Positions 4,599 to 10,715 of a stretch of 20,234 nt of DNA are shown here, one piece after another (position 1 is the first letter of the stretch; each line of letters begins with the position of its first letter). The DNA is from a virus, in IMG/VR virus record IMGVR_UViG_3300028610_001749, positions 1 through 20,234 of that record. One strand, written 5' to 3'. A program made the position numbers and the translations under genes. The notes under the pieces are model-generated. The model made no database searches. It was not told where the DNA came from and saw only the letters and a program-made list of their open reading frames with translations.

Positions 4599-4640
4599 TT
4601 TATTAGAAACCAAATTTGACGGGATTTGGTGGGGGATTCG

Positions 4641-5594
4641 GTGGAAAATCAAGTGAAAGAAAATAACTATCAAGCCAGTTTAAATTTAAAGGAAGAAATA
4701 AAAAGAATAATAAAAGAAGCTCCATTTTTTCTTCAAGATAAATGGGCTGGGATTTTTATTGGTTTTTTAGTGAAGAAAGCGAATAGAAACAGATATTTGT
4801 TTGATGGATTTGATGATGCCCTGATGTGTTTCAAGATTAAGATTTGGGAAATTGGTCAAAAAATTAAGAGTGGTGAAATAAAAATAAATGGTGGTGCTTG
4901 GAAAACTCGGTCAGATTCTGAACAGGTTATTAAACAAGCATCTCAAAAGATTGCTTATGCTTATTTAAAAATAAGCATTAACCGTTATATTGAGAAGGTG
5001 GAAGACGAATTAGATACACAGAAACGGAAAGACCCAAATGGTCAACCGCTTTCGTTAGATGAAAAGGTTGGTGATGAAAATGGTAATAAAAATAAAGGAT
5101 TAGAGAGGAATGAGATAATCCCTGATAAGAAAATCCTCCGACCAGACCAGATAGCAGAAACAAGAGAAAATGAACGGGAAATCTTAAAAATGATAAAGAA
5201 GCTAAAAGAAACAATCGGAACAAAGCCAGAATGGGAAGTGATTAAATCTATTGTTGATAAGAAAAATGTCAAGCCAGAGGATATTATGACTGATACAAAA
5301 CAACCCGCCAATGGATACTCATATTCAATAGAGAAATTAAAAAAACAACAAATACTTAAAAAAATAATGTTCAACCTTCAATCAAGAGGAACAAAGGGAA
5401 ACAGATATTTAGATGGTGTTATTAGAGAAATTAAGAGATTATCTGAAGGGGAAACTGACCTTGAAAAATTAGCTTATATAAGAAAATTTACTTTATCAAA
5501 ACCAGACAGCTTTAAGCTCCCACAGAAGGAAGCATTGACCATTTTAAGCCGTTTACGGAAATATAGAGAAGGGAAATTCAATAAAAATCTTTAA
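4641..5594 (+). CDS. Sigma-70-like protein (divergent), 317 aa
   Basis: GTG 4641 is chosen because GGTGGGGG lies just upstream; an in-frame TTG at 4626 would add five residues. Residues about 50-120 (DGFDDALMCFKIKIWE, then AYAYLKISINRYIEKVEDEL) follow the spacing of sigma region 2. QPLSLDEKVGDENG (136-148), then EIIPDKKILRPDQIAE and ENEREILKMIKKL, are like the start of sigma region 3/4 in sigma-70 proteins. The last 130 residues are basic, and I do not see a clear region 4 HTH. If real, it could redirect host RNA polymerase or serve past the upstream terminators. An unrelated replication protein is the alternative. It begins the helicase gene cluster. Confidence 0.45.
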   Translation: MENQVKENNYQASLNLKEEIKRIIKEAPFFLQDKWAGIFIGFLVKKANRNRYLFDGFDDALMCFKIKIWEIGQKIKSGEIKINGGAWKTRSDSEQVIKQASQKIAYAYLKISINRYIEKVEDELDTQKRKDPNGQPLSLDEKVGDENGNKNKGLERNEIIPDKKILRPDQIAETRENEREILKMIKKLKETIGTKPEWEVIKSIVDKKNVKPEDIMTDTKQPANGYSYSIEKLKKQQILKKIMFNLQSRGTKGNRYLDGVIREIKRLSEGETDLEKLAYIRKFTLSKPDSFKLPQKEALTILSRLRKYREGKFNKNL

Positions 5595-5721
5595 ATGTCG
5601 TCTATATTAGATAGAGCGGCTGCGAACCCACTTCGCCCAGACATTACTTAACCATCAAAACGGGGAGGTCTTATCTGATTGACGGGGGGTTGGCAACTGC
5701 TTAAAGAAATCAAACAAAAAA
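5595..5721 (+). other. Intergenic segment with short coupled ORF
   Basis: Directly after the TAA of the previous gene, ATG 5595 opens an 18-codon frame (MSSILDRAAANPLRPDIT, stop 5649-5651). ATGTC...GACAT and GCGAA/TTCGC pairings suggest RNA structure instead. TGTCGTCTATATTA here recurs at 9837-9850. Real coding is doubtful. Confidence 0.25.
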
Positions 5722-6273
5722 ATGATAGACGAAATAGAAATAAAAAAATTAAATGAAACTTACTGGCAGGAAAAACCAAGATATAGTTCTGCCGAATTGC
5801 TTGACATTTTTGGTAAAAGTGAAGTCCGAAAAATTCTGGCAAGTAAAGAAAAAGAAAAAGAAGTATTGGACAAAGAAATTACCAGTGATTTAAGATTACT
5901 TTACCAAAAAGCGATTGATTCTTTTAGCGCTTGGTTTTGGAAAATGTATCTTAGAGTTTTCAAGGGCGATTATCTTGACGGACTGGAAAAGCAAATTAAA
6001 AAAATGAATTGGATTCTTTATCCGCCTAAAGTTAAGTTGGGGCAGATTACAGACCAGATGGTTCAGCAAGCCAAGCAATATCCAATCGTGGAGTTGATAG
6101 AAAATAAAAAAAATATGGCAACTTGTTTCAATCACCAAGACAGAAGACCAAGTTTAAATCTAAAAAATAATTTTGCTTATTGCCATAGTTGCGGTTATTC
6201 GGCTGATTCCATCAAATTATTTATGGATTTGAATGGCTACGATTTCAAACAAGCTGTGAAAGCACTTCAGTAA
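5722..6273 (+). CDS. CHC2-type zinc-finger protein (primase-like fragment)
   Basis: 183 aa from ATG 5722. The N-terminal 125 residues are helical and unrecognised. The C-terminal 50 residues form a DnaG-like zinc ribbon: C135-x2-H138, then RRPSLNL, then C154-x2-C157, followed by GYSADSIKLFMDLNGYDFKQA, the usual helix after a CHC2 finger. In DnaG the finger is N-terminal and followed by the TOPRIM polymerase core. Here it is C-terminal and no core follows, so this is not a complete primase. It may read priming sites for a host or unseen primase. It lies 110 bp upstream of the SF3 helicase. Confidence 0.68.
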   Translation: MIDEIEIKKLNETYWQEKPRYSSAELLDIFGKSEVRKILASKEKEKEVLDKEITSDLRLLYQKAIDSFSAWFWKMYLRVFKGDYLDGLEKQIKKMNWILYPPKVKLGQITDQMVQQAKQYPIVELIENKKNMATCFNHQDRRPSLNLKNNFAYCHSCGYSADSIKLFMDLNGYDFKQAVKALQ

Positions 6274-6292
6274 TAATTTCGTTTTTAATCGG

Positions 6293-6316
6293 GGTATGGT
6301 GAAAACAGGTATGGTG
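6293..6316 (+). repeat. Short direct repeat GGTATGGTG
   Basis: GGTATGGTG occurs at 6293-6301 and 6308-6316, 15 bp apart, between the zinc-finger and helicase genes. It could be a protein-binding site. Confidence 0.35.
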
Positions 6317-6324
6317 TAAATTCT

Positions 6325-6384
6325 TTGATGGATGGGCATTATATCAGTAGACACTATATCCCGACTAAGAATGCCATCCATCAA
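6325..6384 (+). promoter_or_regulatory. Hairpin masking the helicase start
   Basis: TTGATGGATGGGCATT (6325-6340) pairs with AATGCCATCCATCAA (6370-6384), 15 pairs with one bulged G. The right arm ends on the A of the helicase ATG (6384-6386), and no Shine-Dalgarno is present. In mRNA it would sit right at the initiation site and probably limits translation. Confidence 0.6.
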
Positions 6385-7757
6385 TGAGTTATGAAGAAAT
6401 TGAAAAAAAAACAAAAGAAGAAATTGAAAACCCCGAACTAACTTTCAAAAGAGAGTTTGAAAGGGACAAGAAAAAAGGGGTTCATATTATAGCGGAATAT
6501 CTGGTAAAGAAACATTGCTTTCTAACTATCTCTGGCGAAAAAAATGACGAGTTTTATTATTATAAAAATGGTATTTATCTGCTCAAGGCAAAGAAACTTA
6601 TTGAAACAGAAGTTGAAAATATACTTGGGGAGCTGATTAGCACACATTACTTGAATGAAATTGTAGCTAAAGTCAAGCGAATGACCTTGAAAGACCGAGA
6701 GGATTTTGAAGTCAAGGACTTAAACCTAATTTGCTTAAATAACGGAATCCTTGATATTAAAAAATTAAAACTGATACCGCATAGCCCAAAATACCTTTTC
6801 ACTTCAAAGATACCAGTAGATTTTGACCCAGAAGCAGATTGCCCAGAGATTAAAAAGTTCTTATCAGAGATTTTACATAAAGAAGATATTAAAGTAATCC
6901 AAGAATGGTTTGGATATTGCTTGTATAGGCGTTATTTTCTAAAAAAGGCAATGATTTTGGTCGGTGAAAAGAATAGTGCTAAAACAACTATTCTTAATCT
7001 ATTAGTTGATTTTATTGGTCAGGAAAATAAGGCAGGAGTTCCTTTACAGCATTTTACGGCAAGATTCACCTCAAGTTCGTTATACGGCAAGCTAATCAAT
7101 GTTTATGATGAGCTTACATCTAAAGATTTGGTTGATGTTTCAGCTTTTAAAATAGCGGTTGGAAACGGACAAATGTCAGGGGAGTATAAATTTGGAGATA
7201 GATTTGAGTTTGTTAATTTTGCCAAATTGATTTTTGCCTGTAATGCTGTTCCAGCAATTACCGAAGATGATGACGCTTTTTATGACAGATGGATTGTTGT
7301 TAGGTGTGATAATAAATTTGAAGGCAAGAACCGAGATACAGATATTGGATTTAAGATAAGCACTAAAAAAGAATTATCAGGTCTGCTCAACATTGCTTTA
7401 AGGGGACTAAAAAGGATTATTAAACACAGCAAGTTTTCCTACCGGTTAGATTTTGGAGATGTTAAAAAAATAATGGAAAGGTCAAGCTCAAGTATTTCTG
7501 CTTTTTGTCAAGATGAACTAATACAACAAAGCGAAAATTGGATTTCAAAATCAGATTTATTTCTGGCTTATGAGGGTTATTGTAATGAAAAAAGTATCAA
7601 AAAAATTTCTGTTCTAAAGTTCAGCCGTGTCTTAACAAATTATGCCTTCTATATTACAGATGGAAAAAAGGGCAAAAACAGAGGTTGGCGAGGAGTTGCC
7701 TTGAAAAAAAACATACCGGGAACAATTCCTGACAACGAGTTAATCTTTCCAGAATAA
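6384..7757 (+). CDS. D5/P4-family SF3 replicative helicase
   Basis: 457 aa from ATG 6384. Residues about 113-165 (NLICLNNGILDIKKLKLIPH onward, to DFDPEADCPEIKKFLSEIL) match the D5_N domain. The SF3 core follows: Walker A GEKNSAKTT (194-202), Walker B INVYDEL (D242, E243), sensor NAVP (N287) and arginine-finger DRW (R303). The residue before the Walker lysine is Ala199, not the usual Gly. The C-terminal 100 residues include a winged-helix-like segment (SKSDLFLAYEGYCNE, LKFSRVLTNYAF). The N-terminal archaeo-eukaryotic primase domain found in P4-type primase-helicases is absent. The likely role is a hexameric helicase unwinding the origin. Confidence 0.88.
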   Translation: MSYEEIEKKTKEEIENPELTFKREFERDKKKGVHIIAEYLVKKHCFLTISGEKNDEFYYYKNGIYLLKAKKLIETEVENILGELISTHYLNEIVAKVKRMTLKDREDFEVKDLNLICLNNGILDIKKLKLIPHSPKYLFTSKIPVDFDPEADCPEIKKFLSEILHKEDIKVIQEWFGYCLYRRYFLKKAMILVGEKNSAKTTILNLLVDFIGQENKAGVPLQHFTARFTSSSLYGKLINVYDELTSKDLVDVSAFKIAVGNGQMSGEYKFGDRFEFVNFAKLIFACNAVPAITEDDDAFYDRWIVVRCDNKFEGKNRDTDIGFKISTKKELSGLLNIALRGLKRIIKHSKFSYRLDFGDVKKIMERSSSSISAFCQDELIQQSENWISKSDLFLAYEGYCNEKSIKKISVLKFSRVLTNYAFYITDGKKGKNRGWRGVALKKNIPGTIPDNELIFPE

Positions 7758-7770
7758 AATCTAAGCAAAA

Positions 7771-7802
7771 AATAAAAAAACAGGCCAAAATAAAAAAACA
7801 GG
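7771..7802 (+). repeat. Tandem repeat AATAAAAAAACAGG
   Basis: Two exact copies at 7771-7784 and 7789-7802, 18 bp apart, just after the helicase stop. The second copy begins the hairpin at 7799-7840. Confidence 0.5.
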
Positions 7803-7857
7803 ATGGAGGAATGTAGTATTTAAAAACTCCATTATTCCTGAAAACCGCTTTTTTTTT
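7799..7857 (+). terminator. Likely terminator after the helicase gene
   Basis: CAGGATGGAG (7799-7808) pairs with CTCCA (7827-7831) and TCCTG (7836-7840), with a 4-nt bulge. T9 follows at 7849-7857, eight bases beyond the stem, so it is an imperfect terminator. A second hairpin AATGGCT/AGCCATT (7859-7865, 7872-7878) follows. Confidence 0.5.
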
Positions 7858-7889
7858 AAATGGCTTAAAATAGCCATTCTGTCAAAAGT

Positions 7890-7981
7890 GATAACAACTA
7901 TAACAAGTATTTTTAAGCTATAATTCAGAAATATATATTGTAATGAAGTAATAATAGAAATTAGTTGTTATACTTGTTATC
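7890..7981. repeat. Inverted array of four ATAACAA motifs
   Basis: GATAACAACTATAACAAGTA (7890-7909) and the reverse complement of 7962-7981 agree at 18 of 20 positions. Each arm holds two ATAACAA motifs nine bases apart (7891-7897, 7900-7906; inverted at 7965-7971, 7974-7980). The 52 bp between are nearly all A/T. This looks like paired initiator or repressor sites around an easily melted stretch, perhaps a second origin or operator. Confidence 0.6.
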
Positions 7982-8280
7982 AAAATTATAGATAAAATAC
8001 AGAAAGTTTTTCTAAAAAAGTGTAGTTTCCGTTGTCAAGATTAAGGGTAAAAAGCCAGTCAAGAAATGAAATCAGCTTGTTTTAGCCAAAAGGGCTTTAT
8101 GTGGCTTCACAGGAGGCAGTTAGAAGCGCTTAAATACTTGGAGTTGATATAATCATTAAAGTAAATAAAGGGGGTAGTAATAAGTCAAACAAAATTATGC
8201 CTCTGATGGTTTAAATGGGGATAAGAGGATTCGGGTAAAAAATAAATAACTGAACGATTTTAAGACCAATTAAAAAAAAT
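7982..8280 (+). other. Non-coding region with extended -10 promoter
   Basis: No convincing gene was found. AAAGCC/GGCTTT (8051-8056, about 8093-8098), CAAG/CTTG and GTG-GCTT-CAC suggest modest RNA structure near 8050-8112. TGATATAAT at 8145-8153 is a perfect extended -10 with no clear -35; its transcript would start near 8160 with a leader of about 120 nt for the gene at 8281. Confidence 0.4.
8145..8153 (+). promoter_or_regulatory. Extended -10 promoter
   Basis: TG-A-TATAAT matches the extended -10 class, which can work without a -35. It is the best candidate to drive the small-gene run from 8281. Confidence 0.5.
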
Positions 8281-8730
8281 ATGAAATTACGACAAATTGA
8301 AAATAGTATTTTAGAACAAATTGATATTATGAGTGAAATGAATGTTATTGATGGAATTAGTTTATTGCCAGAGATGTCAGATATTTTTGAAGAGTTAATT
8401 AACGCTGAAAATTATAAAGCGAAGAAAAAGGCAAAGACAAAATTACAATATAGGCAAAATAGAATCAAGTTGGTCTTTAATCAACTCTACTTAAAAGGTT
8501 TAGTTAGAAGTAAAAGCAATGGTGAATGGCTAACCCTTGCTCAATATAAAAATCGTTATCCAAAAATGGATTCAAATTTATTTAGTGGAAAGAAGGATAG
8601 CGGGGAAATGGTGAAAAGTAAAGATTGGAATAAGTTAGTTGGTTTAAATGTTGCTAATGGTGAGTTGGTTTATGTGGGGTCAGAATTATGTCAATGTGTT
8701 TGGCCAGATAGTATTAAAAAATTAAGCTAA
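8281..8730 (+). CDS. Hypothetical protein, 149 aa
   Basis: ATG 8281, preceded only by A-rich sequence with no Shine-Dalgarno. The protein has an acidic helical N-terminus, a Lys-rich stretch (YKAKKKAKTKLQYRQNRIK) and a segment NQLYLKGLVRSKSNGEWLTL that could be the last helix and wing of a winged-helix fold. The C-terminal part is beta-rich with a CQC motif. I do not recognise the family. It is the first gene after the promoter at 8145, so an early regulatory role is possible but unproven. Confidence 0.65.
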   Translation: MKLRQIENSILEQIDIMSEMNVIDGISLLPEMSDIFEELINAENYKAKKKAKTKLQYRQNRIKLVFNQLYLKGLVRSKSNGEWLTLAQYKNRYPKMDSNLFSGKKDSGEMVKSKDWNKLVGLNVANGELVYVGSELCQCVWPDSIKKLS

Positions 8731-8738
8731 CAATAAAG

Positions 8739-8768
8739 ACCAGCTTAAAAATAAAAGTCGGAGCTGGT
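8739..8768 (+). promoter_or_regulatory. Hairpin before the 97-aa gene
   Basis: ACCAGCT (8739-8745) pairs perfectly with AGCTGGT (8762-8768), a few bases before the AAGGAG ribosome site of the gene at 8790. It could mark an RNA end or affect translation. Confidence 0.45.
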
Positions 8769-8789
8769 AAATAATAAGGAGATAGCAAA

Positions 8790-9083
8790 ATGGGCAAAAA
8801 GAAAGAAGTTAAAAAAAACGAAGTAATTAAAAATTTTAAGGACAGGATAGAATCTTTAGAATCGCATTTATGGAAAGGTGGACTTTGGGGTAAAGAGAAA
8901 GCTGAAGTGTTTGATAGTTTGGCTCTTCATATTATTGATACTGACAAGTTACTTGAAGTAAAAAAATCTTTTGTGGAAGGATTAGATAAAGAAGGGATTG
9001 TCAGAATGTATGATGCTAAAGATAATATGATGGAGTTAAGGACTTTGAAACGGGTTGTAAAGGAAATAGAAGACCAAGAGTAA
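8790..9083 (+). CDS. Hypothetical protein, 97 aa
   Basis: ATG 8790 with a strong AAGGAGA ribosome site, one of the best in the window. The product is a charged helical protein (lysine-rich start, then LESHLWKGGLWGKEKAEVFD, then a coiled-coil-like C-terminus). No family is recognised. The good ribosome site suggests high expression. It sits in the early small-gene run between the unknown 149-aa gene and the coiled-coil gene. Confidence 0.7.
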   Translation: MGKKKEVKKNEVIKNFKDRIESLESHLWKGGLWGKEKAEVFDSLALHIIDTDKLLEVKKSFVEGLDKEGIVRMYDAKDNMMELRTLKRVVKEIEDQE

Positions 9084-9113
9084 GTGATAGATGGTTAGCT
9101 ATTGTTCACTATC

Positions 9114-9128
9114 CTGACCCGAAGTCAG
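9114..9128 (+). repeat. Small hairpin before the coiled-coil gene
   Basis: CTGAC-CCGAA-GTCAG is a perfect five-pair stem ending six bases before ATG 9135. It may affect translation start. Confidence 0.4.
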
Positions 9129-9134
9129 AAAATA

Positions 9135-9362
9135 ATGAAATGTAAATTTGTTAAAAAGTTAAAGAATGAAAAGTTTAGAAAATATGTTGATGTTTCAACT
9201 TTAATATCTACAAAGAGGGGATATCAAAAGCGGGTTGATAAAATAGAACGACATCAGGGGAAATTAGTAAAACAGCTAAAACATTCGGAAATGGAAAAGG
9301 AAAGGATAAATAAAGCGATTGAAGAAATTGAGCTTTTAATCCAAGAGAAATTTAATGAATAA
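9135..9362 (+). CDS. Basic coiled-coil protein, 75 aa
   Basis: ATG 9135 is preferred; an in-frame TTG at 9102 would add 11 residues across a hairpin. The protein is rich in Lys and Arg, and from about residue 35 it is a continuous heptad-like helix (RVDKIERHQGKLVKQLKHSE, then EKERINKAIEEIELL). It probably dimerises; function is unknown. Its last eight bases overlap the next gene's start. Confidence 0.6.
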   Translation: MKCKFVKKLKNEKFRKYVDVSTLISTKRGYQKRVDKIERHQGKLVKQLKHSEMEKERINKAIEEIELLIQEKFNE

Positions 9363-9543
9363 ATCTTTGCCAAAACTTATAAAATTGTGTGGTGATAAGT
9401 TTCATAAATTGGAACTATTACGAAATGGCAAATGGCGGGCTTGGTCAATTAAAGAAGCTGTTTCAGAAGAACATAAAACATTTGAAGAAGCCGTTGATGA
9501 ACTTCGGCTTAAAATAAATAACGAACCACTATGGAAACAATAA
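9355..9543 (+). CDS. Hypothetical protein, 62 aa
   Basis: ATG 9355 overlaps the previous gene by 8 bp, and the stop overlaps the PC4-like gene by 13 bp, implying translational coupling of three genes. The product looks like a small alpha/beta domain: FHKLELLRNGKWRAWSIKEA, then a helix TFEEAVDELRLKI. Such a strand-helix fold is common in small phage proteins, and I cannot name it. Confidence 0.62.
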   Translation: MNKSLPKLIKLCGDKFHKLELLRNGKWRAWSIKEAVSEEHKTFEEAVDELRLKINNEPLWKQ

Positions 9544-9737
9544 TAATTAAAAAAAACGATTATACACAAATCCAAATAAGTGAGAGCGAGTATCAAGGCC
9601 AGAAGTATATTCATATCCGGGAATACTACCTTGATAGGAATACAGACGAATATCATCCGACTAAAAAAGGCATTGCCTTTACTCTGACCCTGTGGGACGA
9701 GTTTTTGAAGAAGTTAAAGCAAAAGAAGCTACTTTAA
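9531..9737 (+). CDS. PC4/YdbC-like single-stranded DNA-binding protein
   Basis: 68 aa from ATG 9531. The core (KYIHIREYYLDRNTDEYHPT, then KKGIAFTLTLWDEFLKKL) matches the PC4 fold: beta strands with 'IREYY', a turn, 'PTKKGI' and a C-terminal helix beginning near the Trp. The PC4/Sub1 family includes small bacterial and phage proteins (YdbC) that bind single-stranded DNA as dimers. Here it would protect single strands in replication or modulate transcription. It overlaps the upstream 62-aa gene, so it is expressed with it. Confidence 0.75.
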   Translation: METIIIKKNDYTQIQISESEYQGQKYIHIREYYLDRNTDEYHPTKKGIAFTLTLWDEFLKKLKQKKLL

Positions 9738-9786
9738 CCCAAGACCGCAAAAAACAAAGCCATAGAATCAATTACAGGGCGATTAG

Positions 9787-9879
9787 ATGAAGAGGTTGAG
9801 TAATTGGTTAGCAGAAATTCCAGATAATTCTTTTTTTGTCGTCTATATTAAGAGAGGGAGTAAAAGCAATGAAAAATAA
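9787..9879 (+). CDS. Possible 30-aa peptide
   Basis: ATG 9787 to TAA 9877-9879; overlaps the start of the gene at 9869 by 11 bp in another frame. The product is MKRLSNWLAEIPDNSFFVVY with a basic tail. No ribosome site is present. It may be the remnant of a larger gene, or chance. Confidence 0.22.
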   Translation: MKRLSNWLAEIPDNSFFVVYIKRGSKSNEK

Positions 9880-10084
9880 AGCAAAGATTAGAAGTCAAAT
9901 CTATGACATTTTAAATAAAGAAGGCATTGACCATAAAAGAATTGAAGAGCTTGGTATCAGGAAACTATTAAGGGAATTGACTACCGAAGTAACTCCAGAA
10001 CAAGTCAATAAGGTTAATAGAAAACAAAACAATCGTCCAGATACAATTAGGACTTGGAAGGAGGGGGATGATTCAAAAAAATAA
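9869..10084 (+). CDS. Small basic protein, 71 aa
   Basis: ATG 9869 is chosen because GAGGGAG lies at a proper distance; the frame also opens at TTG 9836. The protein is helical and charged: KIRSQIYDILNKEGIDHKRI, then ELGIRKLLRELTTEVTPEQV. This looks like a small HTH or DNA-binding fold. It may be a terminase or packaging accessory, as it stands two genes before the large terminase. The family is not recognised. Confidence 0.62.
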   Translation: MKNKAKIRSQIYDILNKEGIDHKRIEELGIRKLLRELTTEVTPEQVNKVNRKQNNRPDTIRTWKEGDDSKK

Positions 10085-10146
10085 TTCTAAACCTAATCAT
10101 TCAGTAGTTAGAGTATGGCAGGTTATCTGTGTTAAAACTGCGAAAT

Positions 10147-10488
10147 ATGTCAAATATAAAAACACTAAAATCATTCAAAAAAGGTAAAGACCCAAGAAGA
10201 AACCTCAAAGGCAGGCCTGTTGGGAGTGTTAGTATTACTAAAAAGATAAGGGAAGAATTAGCCAAGATTCCGAAGGGTAATAAGAAAACACAATTAGAAT
10301 TGTTGGTAGAACAAGTTTTAAAGAAAGCGATAAAAAAAGGCGATATTCAAATGTTAAAAATGATATGGAATTATATTGATGGATTACCAATGGGGAGTTT
10401 AGATATAACTTCAGGCGGTAAAAGAATCAGCATCAAATTTGACGAGGCGTTTAATAAAGATACTAACCAAAAAAACAAAAAAAAGTGA
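10147..10488 (+). CDS. Small terminase candidate (DUF5681-like)
   Basis: 113 aa from ATG 10147; GTG 10129 in frame is an alternative. The N-terminal segment FKKGKDPRRNLKGRPVGSVS resembles the 'F..G.SGNP.GRP.G' signature of DUF5681 proteins, which lie beside large terminases and are thought to be small-terminase-like. Then comes a helical part (LELLVEQVLKKAIKKGDIQM, IWNYIDGLP). The C-terminus ends in RISIKFDEAFNKD, a motif repeated at the end of the next gene. The role is DNA recognition for packaging. It overlaps the next gene by GTGA. Confidence 0.6.
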   Translation: MSNIKTLKSFKKGKDPRRNLKGRPVGSVSITKKIREELAKIPKGNKKTQLELLVEQVLKKAIKKGDIQMLKMIWNYIDGLPMGSLDITSGGKRISIKFDEAFNKDTNQKNKKK

Positions 10489-10715
10489 TTGAAAATAATA
10501 CTAAGTTTATGGACTGGGCAATAAAGATTATGCGAAGCAAGAGTAAAACAAAAGAAACGTTGAAACAAAAGGAACTTGTTATTGAAAAGATATTGCCGAC
10601 TTGCGTTCCACGACTAATTAAAGTTACCAGAGAAGATGGTCAACTAATAACTTTAGAATTTGATGAAGCGTTTAATGAAAATGATTTTACACCAGAAACA
10701 AAAAGATGTAATTAA
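10485..10715 (+). CDS. Small terminase-linked protein, 76 aa
   Basis: GTG 10485 overlaps the TGA of the previous gene (GTGA), so translation is probably coupled. Helical N-terminal half, then LIKVTREDGQLITLEFDEAF and a short tail. The ending LITLEFDEAFNEND copies the C-terminal motif of the preceding protein (RISIKFDEAFNKD), although the rest differs. Its last 35 bp overlap the large terminase start. It may be a second small-terminase-type subunit or an adaptor that uses the shared motif. Confidence 0.5.
   Translation: MIENNTKFMDWAIKIMRSKSKTKETLKQKELVIEKILPTCVPRLIKVTREDGQLITLEFDEAFNENDFTPETKRCN

Noticed and set aside
8066-8152. 28-aa frame MKSACFSQKGFMWLHRRQLE...
   Set aside because: No ribosome site, unlikely composition, and it overlaps a likely RNA hairpin region and promoter.
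5596-9850. 14-bp repeat TGTCGTCTATATTA at 5596-5609 and 9837-9850
   Set aside because: A repeat of this length is expected about once by chance in an AT-rich 20-kb sequence; no shared flanking structure.
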